NCBI GenBank assembly: GCA_963597615.1
Contig: CAVBQS010000010.1
Span: 62,001-126,000 of the forward strand
Reading direction: 5' to 3'
DNA length: 64,000 bases
Origin: CAKRJP01 sp963597615
GTDB lineage: Bacteria; Bacillota; Clostridia; Lachnospirales; Lachnospiraceae
Shown: one piece after another, positions 26,635-34,800 of the stretch
How positions within the stretch are numbered: the first letter of the stretch is position 1
Layout: the number at the start of each line of letters is the position of its first letter
The notes under the pieces: generated by a model
What the model saw: the letters and a program-made list of their open reading frames with translations, nothing else
What the model was told of the DNA's origin: nothing
Database searches by the model: none
Made by a program: the position numbers and the translations under genes

Positions 26635-27528
26635 TTAATGTATTTTTCTGGCAACTGATTCAAAGGCATGATACAAGCGAAGCTTTGACAAAACATATCG
26701 CATCAGGGCAGCTTTCCCTGGCTGCAACTGATAACTTTTCTTATATTTTGCACTGCCATTTTTCCCATAAAATTCTAACTGATACCCCCAGTCCCGATAT
26801 AGGATACTGGCTACATCCGGAAATTTTTGCAAGTCTTTTGCATATTTTTTTTCCAGCAATCGGTAGGCCCTATCCGCCTTATCAAAACTTGTAGTAATAC
26901 TGTCATTTAAAACATAGCAGTCAACCAAGGCTTCCTTAATAAAATAAATGGAATATCCCTGCTTTAAAACTTGTAAGGTAAATTCCCAGTCCTGAAATCT
27001 TGGAAATCTTTCATCAAATCGAACTTGATCAAGGACTTTTCTTTTCAGTACAATGGTCTGGGTGCTGACACAATTTTTTAGAAGTACCTGTTTGAATTTA
27101 TCATCATATTGGTTGAGATCATATTCTGGAATAATGCAGGTGCCTTTTTGCATTCCAGCCTTTCCAATTCGCCTGAAGGAAGAAAAAACCATATCCACTC
27201 CTTCTCTTTCCAAGGCCTTTAAAGACTTCTCCAACTTATCTGGGTGCCAGACATCATCGCTATCATGAAAGGCAATAATTTCTCCCTTTGCCTCATCAAT
27301 TCCCTTATTTCTAGCCACACAGGCTCCACTATTTTTTTTAGACAAAATCAAATGGATTCTGGAATCTAACTTGGCCATGGACTGAACCACCTCTACGGAA
27401 CCATCAGCAGAGCAATCATCAACGATGATTAGTTCTAAATCTGTATAGGTCTGGTTTAAAACACTCTCTGCTGCCTTCCTTATAGTATTTTCTCGATTAT
27501 AAAGAGGGATAATTACGGATACTAACAT
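26635..27528 (-). CDS. Family 2 glycosyltransferase
   Basis: GT2 enzyme starting MLVSVIIPLYNREN, with VDDCSADGS and FHDSDDVWHPDK (metal motif near residue 88) and the QDWEFTLQ segment. The open frame begins 11 codons earlier, overlapping the upstream gene; the ATG chosen gives 297 aa and the standard family N-terminus. Its SD (GGAAGGAG) is about 13 nt away, which is long, so initiation may rely on coupling to the upstream gene that ends 4 nt before. Donor unknown. Confidence 0.88.
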   Translation of the reverse strand: MLVSVIIPLYNRENTIRKAAESVLNQTYTDLELIIVDDCSADGSVEVVQSMAKLDSRIHLILSKKNSGACVARNKGIDEAKGEIIAFHDSDDVWHPDKLEKSLKALEREGVDMVFSSFRRIGKAGMQKGTCIIPEYDLNQYDDKFKQVLLKNCVSTQTIVLKRKVLDQVRFDERFPRFQDWEFTLQVLKQGYSIYFIKEALVDCYVLNDSITTSFDKADRAYRLLEKKYAKDLQKFPDVASILYRDWGYQLEFYGKNGSAKYKKSYQLQPGKAALMRYVLSKLRLYHAFESVARKIH

Positions 27529-27532
27529 ACAA

Positions 27533-28444
27533 TCAATCCCGCTCCTTCCTAAGTTCTCCAACCAATATTTCCAAAGAACGAATTTGGTGATCTAGCCAAA
27601 GCATTTGCTTTTCTTTTTTTCTCTTGGAAACAGAGTCTGTGGCAACATCCTCTAAGTGTCTGATTTTTAATTTTGGATTATATACCGTGAGAAGATGTTT
27701 TCTTTTACATCTTAAGTACAAAAGTTCCTCCTCTTTATAGAGAAAGGTATCTGGGAAAAAACCATTCTCATAAGACTCTATATACTTAGGAGAAAACACC
27801 AAACAGCATCCGTGCAAGACAACGTTTTCTCTTCGTTCATCTAAACCATCCAACTTTAAATAGGGTTTAAACCGGGACACTCTTCGATGTCCGGAGATCA
27901 AAAGGAAGAAGGACTTCACCTTTCTTCCAAACAAATAAAAGGAGTACAGGTGCTTTTTCCTTAGATTTCGCTCTCTTTTATGGATCCTAATTTCATTTTC
28001 AAAAAAAGCAATTCCTGGCATCTTATGGGTTAAAGGCTGCACCTTTCCTTTGTTTAAAAGGATTTTAGGCCCCATAAGGCCAAAACCGCTCTTATGATAT
28101 TCCTCCAATATAGTGGCAAAAAAATCATCCTGTACTACTAAGGTATCGTTATTCATAACGCATAAGAAATTGCAATTTTCTTTATTTACAGCATAATCAA
28201 AGCCTAGATTATTTCCCTTGGCAAAACCCAAATTCTCCTTGGCAAGAATCACCGTTACCAAAGCATCTTTTTCATAGGCCTCTTCCAGGTTCTTGCCACT
28301 TCCATTGGGAGAAGCATTATCTACAATTACAATATGGTAATCTTTTGCATCAATATGATCTTTTATGGACTTTACGCAGTCCATAGTTTCTTTTATTGCA
28401 TTGTAATGCAGAATTACAAATCCAATTTTTTGATATTCAACCAT
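27533..28444 (-). CDS. Family 2 glycosyltransferase, rhamnosyltransferase-like
   Basis: A 303-aa GT2 enzyme of the WbbL-like group: GFVILHYNAIKETMDCVKSI opening, VDNASPNGSG loop, the ENLGFAKGNNLGFD segment and the metal motif VMNNDTLV near residue 98. Those two motifs together are characteristic of rhamnosyltransferase-type GT2 proteins. The middle (residues 150-200) is very basic. The C-terminal FLYKEEELLYLR fits the acceptor-binding EE motif. Donor unproven. Confidence 0.88.
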   Translation of the reverse strand: MVEYQKIGFVILHYNAIKETMDCVKSIKDHIDAKDYHIVIVDNASPNGSGKNLEEAYEKDALVTVILAKENLGFAKGNNLGFDYAVNKENCNFLCVMNNDTLVVQDDFFATILEEYHKSGFGLMGPKILLNKGKVQPLTHKMPGIAFFENEIRIHKRERNLRKKHLYSFYLFGRKVKSFFLLISGHRRVSRFKPYLKLDGLDERRENVVLHGCCLVFSPKYIESYENGFFPDTFLYKEEELLYLRCKRKHLLTVYNPKLKIRHLEDVATDSVSKRKKEKQMLWLDHQIRSLEILVGELRKERD

Positions 28445-28452
28445 ATCTTCTC

Positions 28453-29301
28453 CTATTTTTTCAGTTGCTTCAAAACCTTAAATACTAAACCTATGGTTAC
28501 TGGAATGCTAAGGATAAGATTTCTCACCACTCCAAAATGGCTTAAGGGCTCTATATCACAAGAAAAACCATCAAAAACCTTCGTGGATTTCAAAGCCTTG
28601 CCAATATGAAAGGACTGCTGATTGGCATAATTAGTCCCATGAATAATCTCAATCCACATAGGCTCCTTCTTCTTTCCTCCTAAAGTTATCTTTGTAATTT
28701 CCTTAGGAAGTTTATTATGAGGGAATGAAATAACTGTTTTATCAGAAGTTGGAAGAATTAAAGTAATAAAGTGATTTCCAAACAAATAAAAATTACTATA
28801 TAATTTTTTCTCTTCCATATACTGCAAACCATATGGGAAACTTACAAGAACATTGGTCTTCTTATATTCTTCAAAATACTTATGAATCTCCTGGATCATA
28901 TGGATGTTCATAGCATCGTCATTGTCTATTCTGGTGGTGATATAAGCTTTTGCATCCACCTGGCCAATGATTCCAGCTAAATATTCATCAAAATTATAAG
29001 CCTCCTCATCTTTCAAAAACAAAGGGCAAAAGTTTTCAAATTCTTCTTTTAATTTATACAATTCTTCTCGAATAAGGGCTGGCGTAGCATCGCTAAAAAG
29101 CACCAGCCATTTAAAGTTCTGATCTGTTTGATTCTTCAAAGAGGGGAATGTATATTTTTTAAAGAGCTCTATTCGTCTTGTTAAATAATTTATATCCGTC
29201 TTAGGATCCACCCCATTCATACTCTTGTTCTTATGCCCAGCATAATTAGCCGGTATATTAAAACAGGTGATCACAAAATGTGCGTAATCTTTCTGTGACA
29301 T
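28453..29301 (-). CDS. Putative rhamnosyl transferase (PF11316 type)
   Basis: A 282-aa protein resembling the putative rhamnosyltransferase family PF11316: FVITCFNIP start, a Y-L-x-x-R-I-x-LFKKYTFPSLKNQT segment, WLVLFSD and the acidic TTRIDNDDAMN near residue 130, which is a likely metal-binding site. It is the second gene of the operon, between the flippase and a WbbL-like glycosyltransferase. The family name comes from annotation tradition and its biochemistry is little studied. Confidence 0.8.
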   Translation of the reverse strand: MSQKDYAHFVITCFNIPANYAGHKNKSMNGVDPKTDINYLTRRIELFKKYTFPSLKNQTDQNFKWLVLFSDATPALIREELYKLKEEFENFCPLFLKDEEAYNFDEYLAGIIGQVDAKAYITTRIDNDDAMNIHMIQEIHKYFEEYKKTNVLVSFPYGLQYMEEKKLYSNFYLFGNHFITLILPTSDKTVISFPHNKLPKEITKITLGGKKKEPMWIEIIHGTNYANQQSFHIGKALKSTKVFDGFSCDIEPLSHFGVVRNLILSIPVTIGLVFKVLKQLKK

Positions 29302-29331
29302 TTTTCGTCCTTTCTCTCTGATGATTCCCTA

Positions 29332-30798
29332 CTATTTACCAGCAGGAAGTTTGTCTTTTACAGTTTTAATAGCTTCTACCATGATAGGATCTTTTAATAA
29401 TAAAAGCAGGATAAAATATCCTAGTCCACAGATAGCTATGGTCATAAACAACTTAATATACATAGCAAAAGCCAAATGATCCACGGCATATCTTACAAGG
29501 AAAAACCATACCGTTGCCAGCAAATACATGGGCAATCTGCCATATAAAAATTTGGTATCAAAAAATCGTCTAGAGTAAATAGTTAAGACCACAAATACCA
29601 CCAGCTCAGAAAACAAGGTGGCCAGGGCTGCTCCAGTAGCTCCCCAGATTGGAATCAATGTAGCATTGGCTACCAAATTAAAACAAGCCCCTGCAATGGT
29701 AGAAATCAGCACATCCTTTTCTTTCTTATAAGGAATGCAAATTTGATAAGCCAAAATACGATTTACAGCCCCTACCACTACCTTCACAGAAAGGATCTTT
29801 GCTGCAAGACTACCTGCCAAAAATTCTTTTCCGCTGAATAATACAATCAGCCAATCACTGGTGCAAATCATACCTATAGACAAGGGCATGGCAATAAAAA
29901 ACAGGATATTGGCAGATGTCTTCATTAGATCCTTGTACTTGTCCTCTAGATCATTTCCAATATAGTAGGAAACCCTTGGTAAGATGGTGGAGGAAATGGT
30001 ACTGATCAAGGTACTGATTACAAGATTGATCTTAGAAGCTGCTGAATAAATTCCTGTGGCCGTGTCTCCTTCCATAGCTCCGATCATAGTGGTATCCATA
30101 TTCATGTAAATGTTAGAAGCCACACTGGTGCCAAAAATCACTAAAATAGGCTTAATATGTTGTTTATAATGATAGACATGCTTAGACTTCCAGTCCACCA
30201 ACTTTCTGGAATGCCAGAGATTTAATATAGCTGAACCTCCGGAAGATATTACTGTTAAGGCTGCGTACCATTTATAATCTGCCTTTTGCCTTACCAAAAG
30301 GAACAATAAAATCAGGGAAACAAATTGAAACAGAACCGCTCGCAGGGTAATGTAGCCATATTCCTCCTGAATTATAAAAAGCCATTCCATACCAATGGTG
30401 GTAAACCAAATTCCCAAGCTAAAGATCATCAGCAGTTCTTTGTATCCTTCCAAAATAGGAAAACAAAGAAAAATGCAAAACAAAATAAAGGCAATCACTG
30501 TCGTAAACAAATTGATGCCCAACATTTCTTTTGCAAATTGATTAAATTTATTTTTATTATCTCGAATCCTGGCCCCTTCTCTTACCGCATAGGTGCTAAC
30601 ACCTAAGGCAGCAATTAAAGAAAAATAAGAGACAATGGAATTGGCATAATTTACCTTTCCGATTCCATCAGCTCCTAATACTCTAGAAGCATAGGGAAAG
30701 GTAATCAAAGGAAAAATCACGCTCATGAGGGTCTTAATTCCATTGGCTATAAGATTAAAAGCCACAGATTTTTCTTTTTTTCTTTTTATTTCACTCAT
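29332..30798 (-). CDS. Polysaccharide flippase (Wzx/MATE-like oligosaccharide exporter)
   Basis: A 488-aa integral membrane protein with about 12-14 helices, opening SVAFNLIANGIKTLMSVIFP and continuing with PLITFPYASRVLGADGIGKV (each family-typical). It should flip undecaprenyl-pyrophosphate-linked repeat units outward for the glycans made by the downstream enzymes. First gene of the operon, about 40 nt from a strong promoter. The SD is not obvious. No Wzy polymerase or LCP ligase was recognised in the operon, so polymerisation and attachment are done elsewhere or by the unassigned membrane protein at its end. Confidence 0.9.
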   Translation of the reverse strand: MSEIKRKKEKSVAFNLIANGIKTLMSVIFPLITFPYASRVLGADGIGKVNYANSIVSYFSLIAALGVSTYAVREGARIRDNKNKFNQFAKEMLGINLFTTVIAFILFCIFLCFPILEGYKELLMIFSLGIWFTTIGMEWLFIIQEEYGYITLRAVLFQFVSLILLFLLVRQKADYKWYAALTVISSGGSAILNLWHSRKLVDWKSKHVYHYKQHIKPILVIFGTSVASNIYMNMDTTMIGAMEGDTATGIYSAASKINLVISTLISTISSTILPRVSYYIGNDLEDKYKDLMKTSANILFFIAMPLSIGMICTSDWLIVLFSGKEFLAGSLAAKILSVKVVVGAVNRILAYQICIPYKKEKDVLISTIAGACFNLVANATLIPIWGATGAALATLFSELVVFVVLTIYSRRFFDTKFLYGRLPMYLLATVWFFLVRYAVDHLAFAMYIKLFMTIAICGLGYFILLLLLKDPIMVEAIKTVKDKLPAGK

Positions 30799-30845
30799 AT
30801 AGTTAAAGTTAATTTCTCATCTTTTCTTTTATTTACATAGCTGTC

Positions 30846-30874
30846 ATTATACCACTATCTAGTAGTCAGGGCAA
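30846..30874 (-). promoter_or_regulatory. Promoter of the polysaccharide operon
   Basis: -35 TTGCCC and an extended -10 TGGTATAAT with a 17-nt spacer, ending about 48 nt upstream of the flippase ATG. It is the only clear promoter found ahead of the 13 genes. Confidence 0.8.
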
Positions 30875-30953
30875 CCGTTCAGGAATAGATGCCCCATGAT
30901 ATAGACATCCTCCAGCAAAGACTTCAAGCAAAAAATCTTTTATCTTCAGGCAT

Positions 30954-30991
30954 GAAAAAAGCTCAGATTTCATTCTCATGAAACCTGAGCT
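30954..30991 (-). terminator. Intrinsic terminator after rpmB
   Basis: A 14-bp stem (AGCTCAGGTTTCAT arm, with a G-T wobble) closed by GAGA and followed on the minus strand by TTTTTT. It separates rpmB from the polysaccharide promoter downstream. Confidence 0.9.
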
Positions 30992-31000
30992 CACCATTCA

Positions 31001-31189
31001 TTAAGCACGCTCAACTTTTCCGGCTCTTAAGCAAGAAGTACATACATACATCTTCTTTGTAGCACCATTATCAGCTTTAACACGAACTGACTTTACATTA
31101 GATTTCCACATCTTTGGTGTTTTTCTATGAGAGTGGCTAACACTGTTTCCAAAGTGAGCACCCTTTTCGCAAATAGCACATTTTGCCAT
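31001..31189 (-). CDS. rpmB: 50S ribosomal protein L28 (zinc-binding form)
   Basis: A 62-aa basic ribosomal protein: MAKCAICEKGAHFGNSVSHS, then a HRKTPKMWKSN segment, ending CLRAGKVERA. Cys4, Cys7, Cys50 and Cys53 form the zinc ribbon of the C+ form; many genomes also carry a Cys-free paralogue used under zinc shortage. SD TAGGAGG lies 7 nt before the ATG. It stands alone between its own promoter and terminator. Confidence 0.97.
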   Translation of the reverse strand: MAKCAICEKGAHFGNSVSHSHRKTPKMWKSNVKSVRVKADNGATKKMYVCTSCLRAGKVERA

Positions 31190-31216
31190 GACTGCACCTC
31201 CTAACGTCCTACTATC

Positions 31217-31233
31217 GTCTGTTTTTTACAGAC
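31217..31233 (-). promoter_or_regulatory. Small hairpin in the rpmB leader
   Basis: GTCTGT-AAAAA-ACAGAC, a perfect 6-bp stem with an A-rich loop, between the rpmB promoter and its SD. It might be a ribosomal-protein autoregulatory element or an mRNA stabiliser; this is inferred from position only. Confidence 0.4.
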
Positions 31234-31247
31234 TCACAACATAGATT

Positions 31248-31276
31248 ATTGTATCAGATTAATATCTTGAATGCAA
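31248..31276 (-). promoter_or_regulatory. rpmB promoter
   Basis: -35 TTGCAT and -10 TACAAT separated by 17 nt, about 60 nt upstream of the rpmB start codon. Confidence 0.78.
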
Positions 31277-31326
31277 GAACTATTTTCTTTATTTGCCATA
31301 GTTTTTTGCATTTTTTCATTCAAAAA

Positions 31327-31731
31327 CTATTCCTGATCTGCAGAATCTAAGATGTCATTTACATCCTCTTCCGTCAACTCATCAGATCCTCCACCGGAGA
31401 AACTATTTGTCACCTTATCTACCACATCAGGAACCATATCTAAGATCTTGGTAATGGTATCTTGATTCTTGATATTAACAAGACGGGTGCTTCCGTTTTG
31501 AATTACCAAAACTGCACTTGGAGTCATCTTACCTCCAATACCTCCGGCTCCTTTTTCCTTTTTATCCTCCGTAAATGCTCCTGCTCCAATAGCAAAGGAA
31601 ACATCCATCAAGGGAAGAATAATGGTGTTGCCAATATGAATGGCATCTCCCACTACTGTCTTTGAAGAGATCACTCCATTCATTCCGGAAAACAGTGCCT
31701 CCACTGTTCCTTTAAAATTATTCTCAGCCAT
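31327..31731 (-). CDS. gerW: GerW/YtfJ-family sporulation protein
   Basis: A 134-aa protein with the YtfJ signature: VEALFSGMNGVISSKTVVGD at the N-terminus, Gly-rich AIGAGAF and KGAGGIGGKMTPSAVLVI in the middle, and NQDTITKILDMVPDVVDK towards the C-terminus. In Bacillus it is a spore protein affecting germination and is used as a marker of spore formers. It follows the DUF2953 gene by 16 nt, a pairing common in Clostridia and often found beside scpAB. Here scpAB is 18 kb away. Confidence 0.9.
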   Translation of the reverse strand: MAENNFKGTVEALFSGMNGVISSKTVVGDAIHIGNTIILPLMDVSFAIGAGAFTEDKKEKGAGGIGGKMTPSAVLVIQNGSTRLVNIKNQDTITKILDMVPDVVDKVTNSFSGGGSDELTEEDVNDILDSADQE

Positions 31732-31747
31732 CTAATTATCCTCCTGT

Positions 31748-32953
31748 TTATAATTCAAACTCACGTATATCCTTGTAGGTTTGTCGTACTGCTTTGCACC
31801 AGAACAGATTCCATAGGAATCCTACCAGGGAAAACAGGTAAATTCTTCCACAAAATAGCAACTTTCCACAAATCACTGGATGTTCAAAGTCAGGACGGAC
31901 CTTAAGATCATTCTTGGTAAATGGATATATGAAACTTAAGGCTGCCAAAACTCTTCCTGTAATACTTGGATCCTCAAATCCATAGATAAGATCTCCCCGA
32001 ATCTTTTTCGGCCATATTCTACCTATAAATTTAAAGACTTCTGTTTTAGCCTTCTTCCATGCCAGCTTATGGTTTTCATCCACAAGAAAATCTGTGACCT
32101 TATGTTTTTTCTCAGATAACGACTTTATTCTAGCACAGATACCCTTTCCTGTCTTTAAGATCTTGTTCCAAATTTCTGCAATTTTCCTTCCAAGACTTGA
32201 TAGGCTTTTTCTGCTTTGTTCTTCCTGTCTTCTAGAATCTTCTGCCCCTGAACCAGATGCATCTTCAGTCTTTTCTCCAATTTCTTGTAGTTTTCCTGAT
32301 AACGCTTCATTCCCTTTAAATCCAGTCGTCTCTTTGCTTGACGCTGTAACTTTTTGTATTTTTTCATCTGTCTTTTCAGCTTCTTTAGCTTCTTGTGGAA
32401 CTTTTTCAATTCTGGGTACTTCTTCAGGTCTTTTTGAAGTTTCTTCAAGCCCTGCTGGTTTTTCAAATGCTTCCGCAACCTTTTCAGGCTCTGATGCCTT
32501 TTTATCCTCTTTTGTAATTTCTTCATTTTGGGTGCTGCTGTTAACATGTTCTTCATTAAAATCATTTCCTCCATTCTCTTGCTTCTTATTTAATTCTTCA
32601 TCCAATTCTCGTTCTAGGCTTTCTAGTAGCTCGGCTTCTTCTTTGGAAGTTTCCGGATCTTTTGAGAATACATTGTCAAAGGATCTGCCGCTCATAAGGA
32701 TGGTCTTTGTGGCCACACGTACTTTCCATTTCAATTTCCGTTCTCTAAACTGTACTGTCACCCCTACAAGTTTAAAAAACCAAGTCACTTCCCCTCGAGC
32801 CTTGGCTGAATCTATATTTCCTTCAAAGCTTGCCTTCCCTTGATAACATATAGGAACAAAAAGCACAATACACAAAATCAAGAGAATCAGGCCTAAAAGA
32901 ACTGCTAAAATAATTCCTATTATTTTTAATATAAGTAATAGTATCTGTAGCAT
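31748..32953 (-). CDS. DUF2953 membrane protein with charged insert
   Basis: A 401-aa protein. An N-terminal hydrophobic helix (residues about 3-35) is followed by a beta-rich CYQGKASFEGN segment. A low-complexity Glu/Lys/Ser insert covers about residues 110-260, and the conserved C-terminal DUF2953 part holds DLIYGFEDPSITG and the KVRPDFEHPVICGKL segment. DUF2953 proteins are usually about 200-230 aa, so the charged insert nearly doubles this one. It lies directly upstream of gerW, which suggests a sporulation or envelope role. Function unknown. Confidence 0.78.
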   Translation of the reverse strand: MLQILLLILKIIGIILAVLLGLILLILCIVLFVPICYQGKASFEGNIDSAKARGEVTWFFKLVGVTVQFRERKLKWKVRVATKTILMSGRSFDNVFSKDPETSKEEAELLESLERELDEELNKKQENGGNDFNEEHVNSSTQNEEITKEDKKASEPEKVAEAFEKPAGLEETSKRPEEVPRIEKVPQEAKEAEKTDEKIQKVTASSKETTGFKGNEALSGKLQEIGEKTEDASGSGAEDSRRQEEQSRKSLSSLGRKIAEIWNKILKTGKGICARIKSLSEKKHKVTDFLVDENHKLAWKKAKTEVFKFIGRIWPKKIRGDLIYGFEDPSITGRVLAALSFIYPFTKNDLKVRPDFEHPVICGKLLFCGRIYLFSLVGFLWNLFWCKAVRQTYKDIREFEL

Positions 32954-32954
32954 C

Positions 32955-33278
32955 TTATTCTTCTCGCTGTTTATTTAATATATAGGAGCGAATGTCTGCT
33001 CCTTGGGTCTCATTATACACGTTGCCAGTGATTTCTTCTACTAATTCTAAAGCTTCATCATATCCCTTGGCGAATCCTACTACAAAGAGATTCTCCCTAG
33101 GGTAAGAAGGTTGCTTTAACTCCAGAGAATTGATGATTTCTAACTGATTGGATGCTCCCATAGGTAAAGTCATCAGGTACAAATCATATTGAAGTTTATT
33201 CGCATTTAATTTTCGTATAATCTTCTTTTTCTTTTTTTCCAGATTTTCTGGAACATAAAGATATTTATAATAATGCAT
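32955..33278 (-). CDS. Conserved small protein of unknown function
   Basis: A 107-aa soluble, mixed-charge protein (MHYYKYLYVPENLEKKKKKI at its start, SYILNKQREE at its end). The phrase ENLFVVGFAKGYDEALELVEEI looks like a folded alpha/beta segment. The frame allows a TTG five codons earlier, but the ATG used has SD GGGAG 8 nt away. Its stop is 1-2 nt from the DUF2953 start, implying coupling. I do not recognise the family. Confidence 0.72.
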   Translation of the reverse strand: MHYYKYLYVPENLEKKKKKIIRKLNANKLQYDLYLMTLPMGASNQLEIINSLELKQPSYPRENLFVVGFAKGYDEALELVEEITGNVYNETQGADIRSYILNKQREE

Positions 33279-33345
33279 TCTTAAAACTCCCAAATTAACA
33301 ACTGCTCTAAAAAGTTCTTAGTGCTAATAGTTCTATTAATATCTA

Positions 33346-34800
33346 TTAATAATAGTAGCTATCAAAAATCTGCTTTGCAATCGTTACTGCGCTGGCTGAA
33401 CCATTGGATTCTTCCACTACCACACTAATAACTAACTCTGGGTCATCTACATTGGTCATACCGATAAACCAAGAGTGGTCTTGACTGGCATCAGAGCTAT
33501 ACTCTGCTGTTCCTGTTTTTCCTGCAGCCGTATAACTTTGACCGCTAAGAACCATTCCTGTTCCATAGTCCACTACGCTCTTCATATATTGCTTTAACTG
33601 GCTGGCTTCCTCTGCCGTCATCAAGGTCTTATATTCCTTCTGACTGGTAGATTCAATTTCACTTCCGGAACTATTGATGATTCCTGAAATTAAATAAGGT
33701 TTCATAAGGACACCATCATTGGCAATGGCAGAAGTGATAAGAGCCATGTGATAAGGGCTTACCTCTGTATCTCCCTGTCCCATAGCTGTCATCATTTTTT
33801 CTGCGTCACCGGAATTTGAAGTTAAACTAAAGCTACTTTTGCTGTAAGGAAGAACTCTTGGAAGCTTACTGTTAAACAAAAGCTCCTTGGCAGTTTCCCC
33901 GAAACGGTCTACATCTAGAGAAACACCAATATTGGAGAAGGATGTGTTACAGGAATATGCAATACTTTGCTCTAAATTCACAGTTCCATGAACTGTCCCA
34001 TTGTAACAGTGAATGGTATTTTCTCCTCCGGTAATCTCTCCCACGCAGTCATAGGAATAAGAGGCATAGTCACTGTGTTCCCTCATAAATTCCAGAGTTG
34101 TCACTACCTTAAAAGTAGATCCTGGCGCATATTGTCCCTGCATAGCCCGGTTTAAGAGCACCGCATTCCCATCTGCATTTAAGGCATCCCAATTTTCTTC
34201 CACTGTATTGGGGTCAAAGTCTGGCTTGGAAACCATAGCAAGGATTTTTCCTGTCTTCGGTTCCATAACAACCACAGCACCTTTGTAGCTTCCCAAGGCA
34301 TTGTAGGCTGCCGTCTGAAGGTCTACATCCAAGGTGGTCACAACTGTGTCTCCCTGGTTTTTCTGGTCCTGAAATTCATTTTTTAACTTTTCTAAGAAAA
34401 AGGAATTGGAGGTCATAAGATCATAATTAGCCTCAGACTCCAGACCTGTCTTTCCCTGAACACTATAACCTACCACATGGGCAAATATATTGCTGTAAGG
34501 ATACGTTCTTGTCTCAGTACCATCCTCTGCCACCGTAGTTTCTGCCAAAACATTTCCACTGCGGTCTACAATACTACCTCTAATCACACGTTCCGCATTA
34601 GAATCCTGTCTTGCATTGTAGGCACTTTTAATAATATCAGGGCTTTTTACCGCCTGCCAATAGACAATGTATCCCATCATGCCAAGAAAGAGGGCCACAA
34701 AAGCATAGGTAACTCTAGCGAACTCTTTGTTTCTTGCTCTTTTTTTCTTGGCGATTCTGCGCTCTTTCTTCTTGGCTTCTTTTCGCTCTTCTTTGGTCAT
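33346..34800 (-). CDS. Penicillin-binding transpeptidase (PbpA-like, SEDS partner)
   Basis: D,D-transpeptidase of about 484 aa that crosslinks peptidoglycan. A Lys/Arg-rich cytoplasmic segment (residues 1-28) precedes one transmembrane helix (about 29-49), then a short pedestal and the catalytic domain with APGSTFK (Ser about 228), YSCN, and AGKTGTAEY (about 428-430). It lacks the large dimerisation domain of class B PBP2, resembling PbpA. The open frame extends 43 codons upstream from a TTG; the first ATG is used here, with only a weak SD. The gene overlaps the SEDS gene by 86 nt, implying a dedicated polymerase/crosslinker pair. Confidence 0.9.
   Translation of the reverse strand: MTKEERKEAKKKERRIAKKKRARNKEFARVTYAFVALFLGMMGYIVYWQAVKSPDIIKSAYNARQDSNAERVIRGSIVDRSGNVLAETTVAEDGTETRTYPYSNIFAHVVGYSVQGKTGLESEANYDLMTSNSFFLEKLKNEFQDQKNQGDTVVTTLDVDLQTAAYNALGSYKGAVVVMEPKTGKILAMVSKPDFDPNTVEENWDALNADGNAVLLNRAMQGQYAPGSTFKVVTTLEFMREHSDYASYSYDCVGEITGGENTIHCYNGTVHGTVNLEQSIAYSCNTSFSNIGVSLDVDRFGETAKELLFNSKLPRVLPYSKSSFSLTSNSGDAEKMMTAMGQGDTEVSPYHMALITSAIANDGVLMKPYLISGIINSSGSEIESTSQKEYKTLMTAEEASQLKQYMKSVVDYGTGMVLSGQSYTAAGKTGTAEYSSDASQDHSWFIGMTNVDDPELVISVVVEESNGSASAVTIAKQIFDSYYY

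Noticed and set aside
32155..32574. Minus-strand frame (139 codons), very Lys-rich
   Set aside because: It is the shifted frame of the same low-complexity part of the DUF2953 gene; composition artefact.
32094..32843. Long plus-strand open frame (249 codons) opposite the DUF2953 gene
   Set aside because: It is antisense to the Glu/Lys-rich insert and is Ser/Phe-rich as expected from the complement; no SD and no family-like motif.
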